From Ktedonosporobacter rubrisoli (GTDB lineage: Bacteria > Chloroflexota > Ktedonobacteria > Ktedonobacterales > Ktedonobacteraceae): a stretch of 64,000 nucleotides of DNA. Of this stretch, positions 42,964 through 53,200 are shown piece by piece; within the stretch, counting starts at the first letter, position 1, and each line of letters starts with the position of its first letter. Both the position numbers and the translations under genes were made by a program. Below the pieces are notes generated by a model. The model ran no database searches. It worked only from the letters and a program-made list of their open reading frames with translations, and was not told where the DNA came from. The stretch lies in NCBI RefSeq assembly GCF_004208415.1, contig NZ_CP035758.1, positions 6,014,001 through 6,078,000 on the forward strand, read 5' to 3'.

Positions 42964-43476
42964 ATGGAAATACCTTATACTATTTGCTTTTGTTGCTATC
43001 AGCAACGCGTCTTGATGTTGCGTAGAAACTTTCCGCCCAACGCACAGCTCTGGAACGGCCTGGGCGGAAAGCTCAAAGCCGACGAGACTCCACTGATTGC
43101 CGTTCGGCGTGAAATACAGGAAGAGGCCGGAATTGATCTGGAACAAGCCGCCTCCCTCTTTTATGCTGGCATCACAACCTGGGGCTTATTCGATCACGAG
43201 CCGGTAAAAGGCATGTATAGCTTCATTGCTCGGCTCTCGGCGCAACAAGCAGAGCAAATAACCTCTCTCGATACGCGCGAAGGCCTCCTCGCCTGGAAGC
43301 CGCTGGACTGGGTGTGTGATCCTCGCAATCAAGAAGTGGTTAGCAATATTCCGCGCTTCCTGCCTCCCATGCTCAAAGCCTCAGCGCCTTATGAGTACTT
43401 TTACGAATACGAAAGTGAGGATTATGCAAGCACCTCGTTCCGCAGAATGGTAATTCGCCCACTTCCCTCTTCATAG
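42964..43476 (+). CDS. NUDIX hydrolase (8-oxo-dGTP diphosphatase-like)
   Basis: 170 residues. The Nudix box is complete: G followed by KLKADE, TPLIAVRREIQEEAGI (GX5EX7REUXEEXGU) near residues 37-59. WNGLGGK before the box and the overall length match MutT/MTH1-like enzymes that remove oxidised purine nucleotides. There is an extended C-terminus (about 130-170) with EYFYEYESEDYA that lacks known features. AGAAGAGAA precedes the ATG. It follows the TPR gene by 89 bp and may share its transcript. Specific substrate cannot be fixed from sequence. Confidence 0.9.
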   Translation: MEIPYTICFCCYQQRVLMLRRNFPPNAQLWNGLGGKLKADETPLIAVRREIQEEAGIDLEQAASLFYAGITTWGLFDHEPVKGMYSFIARLSAQQAEQITSLDTREGLLAWKPLDWVCDPRNQEVVSNIPRFLPPMLKASAPYEYFYEYESEDYASTSFRRMVIRPLPSS

Positions 43477-44035
43477 CTCATCCCCGAGGACAATAGCAGA
43501 GAGGATGACGTAAACCAACGCTAGTAATGGCCCAACGAATAGCAGGCAGACCCGGCAAGCTACGCTCATATAAGTGCAAGATCCGAGAAGATTTTTCTAA
43601 CTACCTCATGCTATTATAACCCCTAAGTCGCCCCTGGCTCGCCGTTGAGCCAGACAGAATCTTCGCGATTCGGGCAAGACGACATTTTTCACAAGGGGGT
43701 TCATTTTTGCATAGCGGGCAAAAGATGACGATAATTTTTGAGCTTCGATCGCATCTTTAACCAGCTAGCGTTAGATATCCTCTTCGGGCAGGCTATATCG
43801 GTCGCTCATCTAGCCTGCCCAATCCTACATAATTGCCGGGAGCAATTGATCCAAAGGCTATTTTTTGGCAGTAAACTGGCATTCCCGAAGTTAAAGCTCC
43901 TTCCATGAGCGACAGGTTTCCACAAATTATCGAGCAGGCTAATTAGTTGTGCCTTTTTATGTATCGCACTCGTCTGATATAGTGGAATCAAGAAACACAA
44001 CCATATAGCGTTTCAAAATAAGGATAAAAAATTCA
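43477..44035. other. Intergenic region with two hairpins
   Basis: About 560 bp with no supported gene. CTGGCTC/GAGCCAG (43634-43653) and a perfect 10-bp GGGCAGGCTA/TAGCCTGCCC stem (43786-43795 and 43811-43820, 15-nt loop) are present; neither has a good T-tract. A minus-strand frame of 64 codons at 43806-44000 has no start signal. AGGATAAAA before 44036 is the next gene's ribosome binding site. Confidence 0.45.
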
Positions 44036-45043
44036 ATGACCCGCATTGTTTCATATAATATTCTGGCAGGTGGTTATAGTCTACGCGAGAAGGGAGCCCG
44101 GCGCACCGAGCAACTCACCCGCATCATCAGTTCAGCTCAACCCGATATCGTTGGCCTCGTCGAAGCTACCCACCCGCAACTTCTGCAAAAACCTCTAGTC
44201 ATCGAAGAAATCGCCGCCAAACTCGGCATGCAACTTATCATGGGAGCCGACGCCACCCACTATAAAGATTATCAATTAGCCCTTCTCACGCGCCTACCTG
44301 TCATCAGCACACGCGTACACGCCAGGCCCGGCATCCTCAGCAAGCCGCTCTTAGAGGTATGCGTTGAGGAGCCCAGCGGCGAGCAGCTTACCGTCTTTGT
44401 AACGCATCTCTGGGCAGCCTTTAACCACGGCTGGGCCGGAAATAGTCTCCGTCAGCGCGAAGTACGGGAGATCCTACGGATCATGGCCCCCTGGCGCGAA
44501 GAGGGACGGCCACATGTGCTCATGGGAGACTTCAACTCGCTGGCTCCGGGCGATCCCTTCAAAGCCAGCTTCCTGGTGCGCTACGTCGTTAACCTTGATG
44601 CCAAACGTCAGACGGAGCTTAACGACGGTCATCCGCACCTTGATTTTGTTGTCCCTCCCCGCCTGCGTTTCCTGAATCCACTCCTGCGCACCATTCCACG
44701 TAGCCAACTTCTCTGCGCGCTCTTTGACGCCGCCGCCACCTTTTACGCGCCGCGCGGCAGCATTCGCCTCCTCCAGGAAGCCGGCTATATCGACTGTTAT
44801 CGGCGCACGCATCCCCACGCCTGGGGCTTCACCTGTCCTGCTGCGGCCCCGGCTGGGCGCATCGACTATATGTTTGCCTATCCCACGCTGGCCGAGCGCC
44901 TGCAGACATGCTACGTCATTACTGACGGCGACGGCTTACCTGGAAGCGCAGCCAGCGATCATCTCCCCATTGCCGCCGAATTCGGCACGAAGGTTGAGCT
45001 GAGAGAGGCAGAAAAGGAGCTGGATAGCGCAGTATCGAGATAA
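44036..45043 (+). CDS. Endonuclease/exonuclease/phosphatase (EEP) family protein
   Basis: 335 residues, DNase I-like fold without a signal peptide. Catalytic landmarks are present in order: IVSYNILAG (Asn), DIVGLVEATHPQ (metal Glu), VFVTHLWAAF (His), MGDFNSLAPGD (Asp and Asn) and a terminal SDHLPIAAEF (Asp-His). It should hydrolyse phosphodiester or phosphomonoester bonds in a Mg2+-dependent way; DNA, RNA, phosphoinositides and sphingomyelin are all substrates in the family. Cytoplasmic location makes a nucleic-acid or nucleotide substrate likelier. It is monocistronic and ends in a hairpin. Confidence 0.88.
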   Translation: MTRIVSYNILAGGYSLREKGARRTEQLTRIISSAQPDIVGLVEATHPQLLQKPLVIEEIAAKLGMQLIMGADATHYKDYQLALLTRLPVISTRVHARPGILSKPLLEVCVEEPSGEQLTVFVTHLWAAFNHGWAGNSLRQREVREILRIMAPWREEGRPHVLMGDFNSLAPGDPFKASFLVRYVVNLDAKRQTELNDGHPHLDFVVPPRLRFLNPLLRTIPRSQLLCALFDAAATFYAPRGSIRLLQEAGYIDCYRRTHPHAWGFTCPAAAPAGRIDYMFAYPTLAERLQTCYVITDGDGLPGSAASDHLPIAAEFGTKVELREAEKELDSAVSR

Positions 45044-45054
45044 TGCCTTGGGAG

Positions 45055-45089
45055 CGTTGTGGCTTATTGAGGAGCGTAAGGCCACAACG
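45055..45089 (+). terminator. Hairpin terminator after the EEP gene
   Basis: CGTTGTGGC (45055-45063) pairs with GCCACAACG (45081-45089), extended inward by TTA/TAA past one bulged G. It begins 12 bp after the stop; no T-run follows. Confidence 0.65.
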
Positions 45090-45204
45090 TAACGAAATAG
45101 AGCGGAGAGATGGTGGTCGGAAACGATCCACACCACCACCGTTATTCCGCCCGAGCCATAATCATTTATACCTGGACGGGCAGGCAGTGACTACCTCAGC
45201 GTGG

Positions 45205-46365
45205 TCACTCCGCCCGCCATTCGCCACCTTGAAACATATCTTTTGTTTTACCAAACAGATTGCGGAAGATGTTTTTATCATTTTGCTCATTCTGCTCATG
45301 CTCAAGGCGCGCAAATTCCTCAAGCAGGTGCTTTTGTTCCGGCGTCAGATTAGTTGGCGTGACCACTTTGACAATGATATGCTGATCGCCGCGCGCGCTG
45401 CTATGCACCACCGGCACGCCCTGACCCTTCAGACGGAATGAACGATTGCTCTGTGTGCCGGGCGGAATTTTGAGCGTAGCCTCTTTACCATCTACTGTCG
45501 GCACCGCCACTTCATCGCCGAGTGCGGCCTGCGTAAAGCTGATAGGCAACTCATAGATAATATCGTTGCCCTGGCGCTTAAAGAACGGGTGCGGCTTGAC
45601 CGTCAGGACAACATAGAGGTTGCCCGGCGTGCCACCCCGCGCGCTCACTTCGCCCTGACCACTCACACGCACATTGATGCCGTCATCGACGCCAGCTGGA
45701 ATATTGACAGTTACCGTACGATTAATGCGCACCCGGCCCTGGCCGCGACACTTCTCACAAGGCGTTGTGATGACACGACCCTCGCCACGACAGCGCTCGC
45801 ACATCGTCACATTCACAAACTGCCCGAAGATCGACTGCTGTACGCGCCGGATTTCGCCAGTTCCCTGACAGGCCGAACAGCGTGCCGTAGAAGTCCCTGG
45901 CTGAGCGCCACTTCCACTACAGGTCGGGCACGATTCCCAGCGGGGGAGCTCAATCTCCTTCTGACAGCCAAAGACGGCTTCCTCAAAAGTAATGGTCAGG
46001 TCATAGCGCAGGTCCGCACCGCGTTGCGCGCCAGAACGACGCTGCGAAGTCGTAGCACCGGCAAAGAATGTCTCAAAGAGATCGTTAATGCTACTAAATC
46101 CACCGAAGTCGCTGAAGCCAGCACCCACTCCGCCATTACCAAGGCCTGCATGCCCATAGCGATCATAGGCGGCACGCTTCTGTGGATCACTTAATACCTC
46201 GTAGGCTTCATTGATCTCAATAAAGCGGGCTTCCGCTCCCTGCTCTTTATTTGTATCCGGGTGATATTGCTTAGCGAGACGCCGAAAAGCCTTTTTCACA
46301 TCGTCGTCAGTCGCGTTGCGCGATACTCCCAGCACCTCATAATAATCTCGTTTATTTGCGGCCAT
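45205..46365 (-). CDS. dnaJ: Chaperone DnaJ (type I Hsp40)
   Basis: 386 residues. The J domain (1-70) has YYEVLGVSRNATDDDVKKAF and the HPD motif as YHPDTN, which stimulates DnaK ATPase. A Gly/Phe-rich segment (about 72-105, GGVGAGFSDFGGFSS) follows. The zinc-binding region (about 145-215) has all four CXXCXGXG motifs: CPTCSGSG, CSACQGTG, CERCRGEG and CEKCRGQG. The C-terminal substrate-binding domains are complete. It delivers unfolded clients to DnaK. It lies 340 bp downstream of dnaK with its own promoter-like region, and hrcA is upstream of dnaK. Confidence 0.97.
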   Translation of the reverse strand: MAANKRDYYEVLGVSRNATDDDVKKAFRRLAKQYHPDTNKEQGAEARFIEINEAYEVLSDPQKRAAYDRYGHAGLGNGGVGAGFSDFGGFSSINDLFETFFAGATTSQRRSGAQRGADLRYDLTITFEEAVFGCQKEIELPRWESCPTCSGSGAQPGTSTARCSACQGTGEIRRVQQSIFGQFVNVTMCERCRGEGRVITTPCEKCRGQGRVRINRTVTVNIPAGVDDGINVRVSGQGEVSARGGTPGNLYVVLTVKPHPFFKRQGNDIIYELPISFTQAALGDEVAVPTVDGKEATLKIPPGTQSNRSFRLKGQGVPVVHSSARGDQHIIVKVVTPTNLTPEQKHLLEEFARLEHEQNEQNDKNIFRNLFGKTKDMFQGGEWRAE

Positions 46366-46705
46366 TCACTGGTCCTTTACCATCAGAAACAGGGCGCGAT
46401 CTATTCCGCGCTACTGGAATTAAACACTCATTCATAAAACAAGTGCTCATCTACTTCAAAAATGAATCGCTAGTATTGTACCTCATATTGTACAAATATA
46501 CGCAACCATGCTGCTCCAGGTTAGAAGATTCAGGCCTTTTTTCCCTGAGCAGCGATCTTATGCATACATATAAGAGAGCCAGGGCCGCGCAAAAGTTCCA
46601 TTTCCCCGCCACTAGCGGGGAGCATACAACTCAGTTTACACCCTGGGTAAGCACGCTACTGGCGAGCCGAAGCATGGATATCTTCAGTTCGCCAGTAGGA
46701 AAAAA
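46366..46705. other. dnaK-dnaJ intergenic region with hairpins and a direct repeat
   Basis: CTACTGGCGA (46656-46665) with TCGCCAGTAG (46689-46698) is a 10-bp stem 8 bp beyond the dnaK stop, and CCCCGC/GCGGGG (46604-46620) follows; either could terminate or attenuate the dnaK transcript. Nearer dnaJ, TATTGTAC occurs twice (46474-46481, 46486-46493); on the minus strand the GTACAATA copies contain TACAAT -10-like hexamers about 110 bp before dnaJ. Confidence 0.5.
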
Positions 46706-48616
46706 TTACATCTCTTTGTATTCGCCCTCGATGGTATCATCTTTGGAGCCGCCCTGATTCTCCTCAGGCTGCGCACTGTTGAAATCCGCGCCTGCACCAG
46801 CGCCTGCACCGGCGCCCTGAGTATAGATCGACTCGCTGATCTTGTAGAAAGCCTGCTCAAGAGCTTCGCGGGCCGACTTGATGCGCGCGATATCATCGGT
46901 GGCCAGGGCAGAGCGCACATCAGCGATCTTGGTCTCAAGCTCGCCCTTCTGCTCAGAGGAAAGCTTGTCGCCAAGCTCGGAGAGGCTCTTCTCGGAGCGA
47001 TAGGCTGCGCTATCGGCCAGGTTGCGCTCCTCGACCTCTTCCTTGCGGCGGCGGTCATCGGAGGCGTGCGACTCGGCATCGCGGACCATGCGGTCAATCT
47101 GATCCTTAGAGAGACCACTCTCGGCTTGAATTCTGATCTTCTGCTCGCGTCCGGTTCCCTTATCGCGGGCCGAGACGTTCACAATACCGTTGGCGTCGAT
47201 ATCAAAGGTTACCTCGATCTGCGGCACACCACGCGGGGCAGGTGGAATACCATCAAGGATAAAACTACCCAGAGAACGGTTATCCTTGGCGAACTCGCGC
47301 TCACCTTGCAGGATGTTGATCTCCACGCTGGGCTGATTATCGCTGGCGGTAGAGAAGACCTGGCTCTTCTGGGTTGGGATCGTCGTGTTGCGCTCGATCA
47401 GGCGTGTAAAGACACCACCAAGGGTTTCAATACCCAGCGAGAGCGGCGTCACGTCGAGCAGGAGCACGTCTTTGACGTCACCAGTCAAGACGCCAGCCTG
47501 GATGGCAGCACCAATGGCAACCACTTCGTCAGGATTCACGCCGCGATTGGGCTCGCGATCGAAAATGCGGCGCACCATGGTCTGTACGGCGGGCATACGC
47601 GTCTGACCACCAACCAGCACGACTTCATTGATATCTCCCGGGCGAATGCTGGCATCGGAGAGGGCCTTCATCACAGGACCGCGCGACTTCTCGACAAGAT
47701 CCTCAACAAGCTGTTCTAGCTTCGAGCGCGAGAGGGAGATCGCCAGGTGCTTAGGACCGCTGGCATCAGCCGTGATAAAGGGCAGGTTTACCTCTGTCTG
47801 CATCGAGCTAGAGAGCTCTTTCTTGGCCTTTTCAGCAGCCTCTTTCAGGCGCTGCAAGGCCATGCGATCCTGACGTAGATCAATGCCCTGCTCCTTGCGG
47901 AACTCATCGGCCAGCCAGTTGATGATGCGCTGGTCAAAGTCATCACCACCCAGGTGCGTATCACCGTTTGTACTCTTGACCTCAAAGACGCCATCGCCAA
48001 GTTCCAGGATCGAGATATCAAAGGTACCTCCACCCAGGTCATAGACGGCAATACGCTCGTCCTTCTTCTTATCAAGACCATAGGCCAGTGATGCCGCCGT
48101 AGGCTCGTTAATGATACGCATCACTTCAAGACCGGCAATCTTGCCAGCATCCTTGGTCGCCTGACGCTGAGCATCGTTAAAGTACGCAGGCACCGTAATC
48201 ACAGCCTGGGTCACGCGCTCGCCAAGGTAGGCCTCCGCATCGGTCTTCAACTTCTGCAAGATCATTGCCGAGATCTCAGGCGGGCTATATTGCTTGCCCT
48301 GTACCTCAACCCAGGCATCGCCATTGCTCGCGCGAACCACCTTGTACGGCACCAGACGGCGATCACGATCTACCTCGGGGTCATTATATTTGCGACCCAT
48401 GAAACGCTTAATAGAATAGACTGTGTTCTCAGGGTTGGTGATAGCCTGACGCTTCGCTACTTCACCGACGAGACGCTCGCCATTTTTGTTTATTGCTACA
48501 ATCGAAGGTGTGGTACGGGCCCCTTCTGCATTTGGAATGACGACAGGCTCGCCACCTTCCATCACTGCAACACACGAGTTCGTGGTTCCCAGATCAATTC
48601 CGATAACCTTTGGCAC
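46706..48616 (-). CDS. dnaK: Chaperone DnaK (Hsp70)
   Basis: 636 residues. The start is GTG, with TAGGAGG six bases upstream. The ATPase domain has IGIDLGTTNSCVAVMEGG, the linker-sensing AYFNDAQRQATKDAG, INEPTAASLAYG, YDLGGGTFDISIL and VLVGGQTRMPAV. The conserved DVLLLDVTPLSLGIE opens the substrate domain, and the lid ends in a Gly/Ala tail with GAGAGAGAD and the acidic DDTIEGEYKEM. It is the ATP-driven core of the folding machine with DnaJ; the exchange factor GrpE is not encoded here. No CIRCE element is visible immediately upstream, so control by HrcA may come from the hrcA promoter. Confidence 0.98.
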   Translation of the reverse strand: MPKVIGIDLGTTNSCVAVMEGGEPVVIPNAEGARTTPSIVAINKNGERLVGEVAKRQAITNPENTVYSIKRFMGRKYNDPEVDRDRRLVPYKVVRASNGDAWVEVQGKQYSPPEISAMILQKLKTDAEAYLGERVTQAVITVPAYFNDAQRQATKDAGKIAGLEVMRIINEPTAASLAYGLDKKKDERIAVYDLGGGTFDISILELGDGVFEVKSTNGDTHLGGDDFDQRIINWLADEFRKEQGIDLRQDRMALQRLKEAAEKAKKELSSSMQTEVNLPFITADASGPKHLAISLSRSKLEQLVEDLVEKSRGPVMKALSDASIRPGDINEVVLVGGQTRMPAVQTMVRRIFDREPNRGVNPDEVVAIGAAIQAGVLTGDVKDVLLLDVTPLSLGIETLGGVFTRLIERNTTIPTQKSQVFSTASDNQPSVEINILQGEREFAKDNRSLGSFILDGIPPAPRGVPQIEVTFDIDANGIVNVSARDKGTGREQKIRIQAESGLSKDQIDRMVRDAESHASDDRRRKEEVEERNLADSAAYRSEKSLSELGDKLSSEQKGELETKIADVRSALATDDIARIKSAREALEQAFYKISESIYTQGAGAGAGAGADFNSAQPEENQGGSKDDTIEGEYKEM

Positions 48617-48918
48617 AGTTGCCTCCTAATATTTTATACTGCCTTGCATCCAATACTTGAATGCGTGTAGGAATTTATCATCTATTTACGAATTTTGCGC
48701 TGTACTGGTTGTTCTTGCCTCGCTCGTCTCTGCTCCCTACATTGCCAGGGACAGGACGCAAGGCTTGATTATAGAGCTTATATAGCCTGGCTACAATACA
48801 GCCGCTACATGGCCTTCCTGATAGGTGCTCGACTCCCTCAACACTCCTGCCCCTTGCTCGTCAGGATCAAATTTGTCAGCGGGCCGCACTTCTATGGGAG
48901 CTCGGTCACTCCCCCTCC
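48617..48918. other. hrcA-dnaK intergenic region
   Basis: About 300 bp where grpE is often found in other genomes; no open frame of the right size or content exists. I see no CIRCE dyad. A dnaK promoter may lie here but no clear pair of boxes was found. Confidence 0.55.
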
Positions 48919-49974
48919 CTACTCATACCCGTAGACTTCAGCCAGCAGTTCGTTCATTACCTGGGCCATATAGCGGACTACCGCGATGGCCCGGCCATAT
49001 TGCATACGTGTGGGACCGATGACACCCAGCAACCCGCCGACTTTGCTATCCTGCCCATAGCGAGCCACAACCAGGCTCACATCCTTCATGTCGTCCCACT
49101 GATTCTCCCCACCAATGATTACCTGTACCCCATCTGAGGAGCGTAACTGCGAGGCCAGAGCTGGCAAGAAACGGTTCTGCTCCAAAACCTCCATCACCTT
49201 GCGCACCCGTTCATTGCGCTCTTCCTCGGGTCCCATCCGGCTATACTCTGGCTGATCCAGAATATTGATCACGCCTTCCCGATAAAAGGTATCACCTACT
49301 AGATCACCATGCTGTTCTAGCATATGGGCAATCGTCGTTGCGATCAGCCGCTCTTCGGGCGCCAGGTCTTGTGTACTGAGCAACTCGTTGATCTCAGCAG
49401 CATTCTTATCATGGAAAAGTTTGTTGAGCCTCATCGATAAGTTACTGAGCTCTTCCTGCTGAATTGGCGATTCAAGCAACAAGCGCTGCTGCTTCACTGT
49501 TCCGTCAGTTAAGACCAGAACCATATGCGCGGAAAGCTCGGTGACCGAAAGCACCTCAAAATGCTTAAGATGGCCTTCTCTGGCCCGCGGCGCTGACATA
49601 ACGGCCGCGCTATGCAGGAGCCGAGCCATCACCGAGGCGGTTAAGCGCACCCATTGGTCTAATTGATCCTGCACCTGATAGAACTGGTGACGGATAAGGC
49701 GCTGCTCATTCATCGATAGCGCCGACTCCTGCATGAGATGCTCGACAAAATAACGATATCCCAGATCGGTCGGTACACGCCCAGCAGAAGTATGTGGCTG
49801 ATAGATTAAGTTTGCCTCTTCCAGCCCTGCCAGCTCGTGGCGCACTGTAGCAGAACTAAACCGCAGTCCATATTTGCGCACGAGAGTCTCGGAAGCAACA
49901 GGAGTGGCAGTATGGATATATTCTTCAACCAGCGCCCGCAAGATCTGCTGTTTGCGCTGACTCAATGGTATCAT
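48919..49974 (-). CDS. hrcA: Heat-inducible transcription repressor HrcA
   Basis: 351 residues from ATG 49974; the 24-codon extension to 50046 has no support. The winged helix is MIPLSQRKQQILRALVEEYI, HTATPVASETLVRKYGLRFS, SATVRHELAGLEEANLIYQP, then HTSAGRVPTDLGYRYFVEHL, all diagnostic. The rest is the GAF-like dimerisation core, ending with IGPTRMQYGRAIAVVRYM. HrcA represses chaperone genes by binding CIRCE and depends on GroE for activity in other bacteria. A degenerate CIRCE is about 90-118 bp upstream, so hrcA is probably autoregulated and dnaK/dnaJ may be read through from it. Confidence 0.96.
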   Translation of the reverse strand: MIPLSQRKQQILRALVEEYIHTATPVASETLVRKYGLRFSSATVRHELAGLEEANLIYQPHTSAGRVPTDLGYRYFVEHLMQESALSMNEQRLIRHQFYQVQDQLDQWVRLTASVMARLLHSAAVMSAPRAREGHLKHFEVLSVTELSAHMVLVLTDGTVKQQRLLLESPIQQEELSNLSMRLNKLFHDKNAAEINELLSTQDLAPEERLIATTIAHMLEQHGDLVGDTFYREGVINILDQPEYSRMGPEEERNERVRKVMEVLEQNRFLPALASQLRSSDGVQVIIGGENQWDDMKDVSLVVARYGQDSKVGGLLGVIGPTRMQYGRAIAVVRYMAQVMNELLAEVYGYE

Positions 49975-50065
49975 TCGCCTTGCTGCCTTTATGTTTCTGC
50001 TTGATCCCTCCTGGCACAGCCATAGTGATATACCAGGATGATACAATACTTGTCAAATATGATTG

Positions 50066-50092
50066 CTAGCACTCTCATATCGAGACTGCAAA
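50066..50092 (-). promoter_or_regulatory. Degenerate CIRCE element (HrcA operator)
   Basis: CTAGCACTC, nine bases, then GACTGCAAA matches the consensus TTAGCACTC-N9-GAGTGCTAA at 15 of 18 arm positions (8 left, 7 right). It stands upstream of hrcA. A further AGCACTC half-site is at 50101-50107 without a partner. Confidence 0.75.
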
Positions 50093-50149
50093 TACAGAAT
50101 AGCACTCGAAGAGGAGGATTGTCAAGGGTAGATTACTAGAGTTTTCGGG

Positions 50150-50205
50150 CCCATAAGAAGAAAACCCAATACTGAGGTGCTTGCATGCAAGACTCAGTAT
50201 TGGGT
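50150..50205 (-). terminator. Intrinsic terminator of the penicillin-binding protein gene
   Basis: ACCCAATACTGAG (50164-50176) and CTCAGTATTGGGT (50193-50205) form a perfect 13-bp stem with a self-complementary CTTGCATGCAAG in the loop. On the minus strand it is followed by TTTTCTTCTT. It begins 65 bp after the stop. Confidence 0.88.
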
Positions 50206-50269
50206 CATTAGTTAGCGGACTTGTGATACGCCAATTGCCGTACCCATGCCCATAATCACCAAAGCTACC

Positions 50270-53200
50270 TTAATGTTTACCCAGGTTGTTTAAGATGTTA
50301 TCGATATTGATGTCGGTATTGTCGTTGTTGTCGCCATTGTTATCATTGTTTTGATTATCGTTATTTGTGGCGACAAACCCACTCTGCATCGGGTCCTGAC
50401 CGTCGAGTACCCAGTCGCAGTTCCCAGTGTCGCCCTGGGCCTGTAAGCCGTTCATAGGCGAGACGCAACGGACATGCAGACCGGGAGGCTGCGTGAAAGT
50501 TGTCTGCTTAAAGTTAAGCTGATCGAAATTGATATCGCCACAGGGAACATCGTCATTTGCCACATTGCAATGTCCATTGACGCGCTCCATCACGCTATGC
50601 CAGATCGGACCGGCGCCCGAGACACCAGACACATTTACCATTGTGGTATTATCAGCATTGCCGGCCCATACGCCGACCACCACATCAGGCGTATAGCCAA
50701 TCGTCCAGTTATCGACAAATTGGTCTGTGGTGCCGGTTTTGGCGGCTACCTGATGGATCTGGCAGTCGGGATAAGGCGCATAGGACCTGTAGCCGCAGGT
50801 CGGGTCCCAATCCCAGAATGATAGATCATGGTCATTGAGAAACTCGCCGGTGCGTGCATGCTCATCGGCAAGAACCGAAGTCATCATATAGGAGACCTGT
50901 GGCGAGAAGACCCGCGTCGCCCCCTTCACATTGTTCGGATCGAGATGATAGAGATGATGGCCGTAATTGTCCCAGATATCAATAATGCCTTGAGGCGGGA
51001 CATGTGTGCCCTGGTTGGCAAAGGTCTGATATGCGCCGGTCATCTGTAACAAGGATGCAGGCAGCGAGCCAAGCACCATCGAAACACAGGCACTGCCACA
51101 TCCTTTCAATTGGTCGTCAAAAGAGCCGTTAATTCCCATCAAATGAGCTGTATTAGCCACATTCTCCTTGCCCACAAAGGTCATTGCCTTCACGGCTGGT
51201 ACGTTAAGCGACATAGCCGTAGCTTTACGAACTGTCATGTTCTGATTCGTAAAGGCGCTATAGTCGGTTGGTTTATACACTCCCGTAGCATCGGAAAAGG
51301 CATCGGTGCCCGCCGGCAAGCCGTTGGGGAAGTAAGTCTTAGAGTCCGGCAATATTATACCTGGATACCAGCCCATCTGGAAAGCTGTGGCATAGACAAT
51401 TGGCTTGAAGGTTGATCCTGGCTGGCGCGGCTGGAGAGCCATGTTAACTTTACCAGAAACCATACTTTTGAGCTTTTCATCATTTGATTGGAAATTATAG
51501 TCAAGGCTCCCGTCCATGGCCAGCACTTCTCCATCCCGGGCATTCATTACCACGACGGCCGCGTCGTTGACGCGGTTGTCTTGGTTAAGCGTAGCATAAT
51601 GCCCTGTAGGGAAGTACTGAAATTCCGGTTGGGTCAGGTGACGCTTGACGGCCCTCTCGACATAATCTTCAAGGTTTGCATCAAGCGTTGTGCGCACATT
51701 AAAGCCTCCACTTAAGACCGCATCCAAACCGGCACTATAGTTGCCATGCCCCAATGCTGTCGCAAGCTGAACCTTTACCCATTGCACAAATTGGGGAGCG
51801 CGTAGCGTCGGCTGATAGCCCGTAAATTTCATCTTAGCCGTCATCTGCTCGACCTTCTGGATCACGGCAGGCGTGATCGGCCCGATGCCATCGACCGGCT
51901 TCTGCACCTTGGTCATCATCTGCTTCAAGACGTAATCCTGACGTCCCAGCGCCGCTTGCCTATGCGATTCTCCCAGCGTGGGATCATAGATCACCGGATT
52001 CTGCGGCATGGCGGCCAATAATGAGGCGCGCGCTAATCCCAGATAGGGGTCGTGCTTTTTGGTCTGCAGGTCGTAGTCGAGATTCTTGATGCCTGGTACG
52101 CAATTAAAATTCTTGTCGCACTGTGGCATCAAGTGGAAATAGTCCTCAACTGCCGACTCAATGCCCAGATCCTGCGCGCCAAAGCCAGCTATATTGAAAT
52201 ACATCTCCAGGATCTTTGACTTTGGATATTGTTGTGTAAGTCCAGTGGCCAGCACGGCCTCGATAGCCTTACGGTCAGGGGTTTGTCGCGCATCGCCCGT
52301 CAGATTTTTGATGATCTGCTGGGTGAGCGTACTTCCGCCGCCGGCAATGGCGTGGTGCTGCAGATATTCAACTGCCGCGCGTACAATGCCCTGCGGGTCA
52401 ATGCCGGAGTTCGTCCAGAAGCTCGGGTCCTCTGCGCCAATCATGGCATCCTGCATAACCTGCGGGATGTCTTTATACATTACTGGCGTACGCCTCCCTG
52501 TATCCGGAAACAGATTTGCCAGTGGGACACCATTGCGATCTGTAATGTGCGTTGTCTGCGTGATTTGCTGGGTGGCCAGACCTTGCAGACGCGGCAACTG
52601 GGTTTGATAAAGGCTATATGCATAAACGCCTCCTGCCGAGGTAGCAACGACTATAAAGGCGAGAATGCCAATTATGATACCCAGCACGATTTTACGCGCA
52701 CGGGGATGACGGCTCTCACGTTTCTGGCGCATCTTCTGCGAGAGACGCACAGAACGCGAACGCTTCCACTGCTTGTCATCAAGCGGTCCCGATGGGCCTT
52801 GCCCGGGCGGAAAGCCATTCATCGGCGGTGCCCCTTGCGGCGGAAAGCCATTCATTGGCGGTGCCGACTGCTGCTGGAAGCCATTCATCGGTTGTTGGAA
52901 ACCGTTCATCGGCGGTGCCCCTTGCGGCGAAAAGCCGTTCATTGGCGGTGCCGACTGCTGGAAACCGTTCATTGGTGGCGCCGCTTGGGGCGGAAAGCCG
53001 TTCATTGGTGGTGCCGATTGCTGCTGGAAGCCATTCATCGGCGGTGCCGACTGCTGGTAGTTTTGCCTACCGATCGCCGCTATTTTGCCCGAGAAACGCT
53101 GCACCATTTGCCTGGTATTGGCAAACCAGTTCTGCTGGTCCTGCCAGCTCCCGGCTGGTGGCATCTGCTGCGGTGGCGGCTGCTGCGGCATTGATGGCTG

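Noticed and set aside
43806..44000. Minus-strand 64-codon frame, possibly a transposase remnant
   Set aside because: No ribosome binding site, no recognisable motif, and it overlaps a hairpin and the upstream region of the EEP gene.
46684..48081. Open frames on both strands over dnaK, some more than 200 codons
   Set aside because: Codon-bias shadows of the intact dnaK gene.
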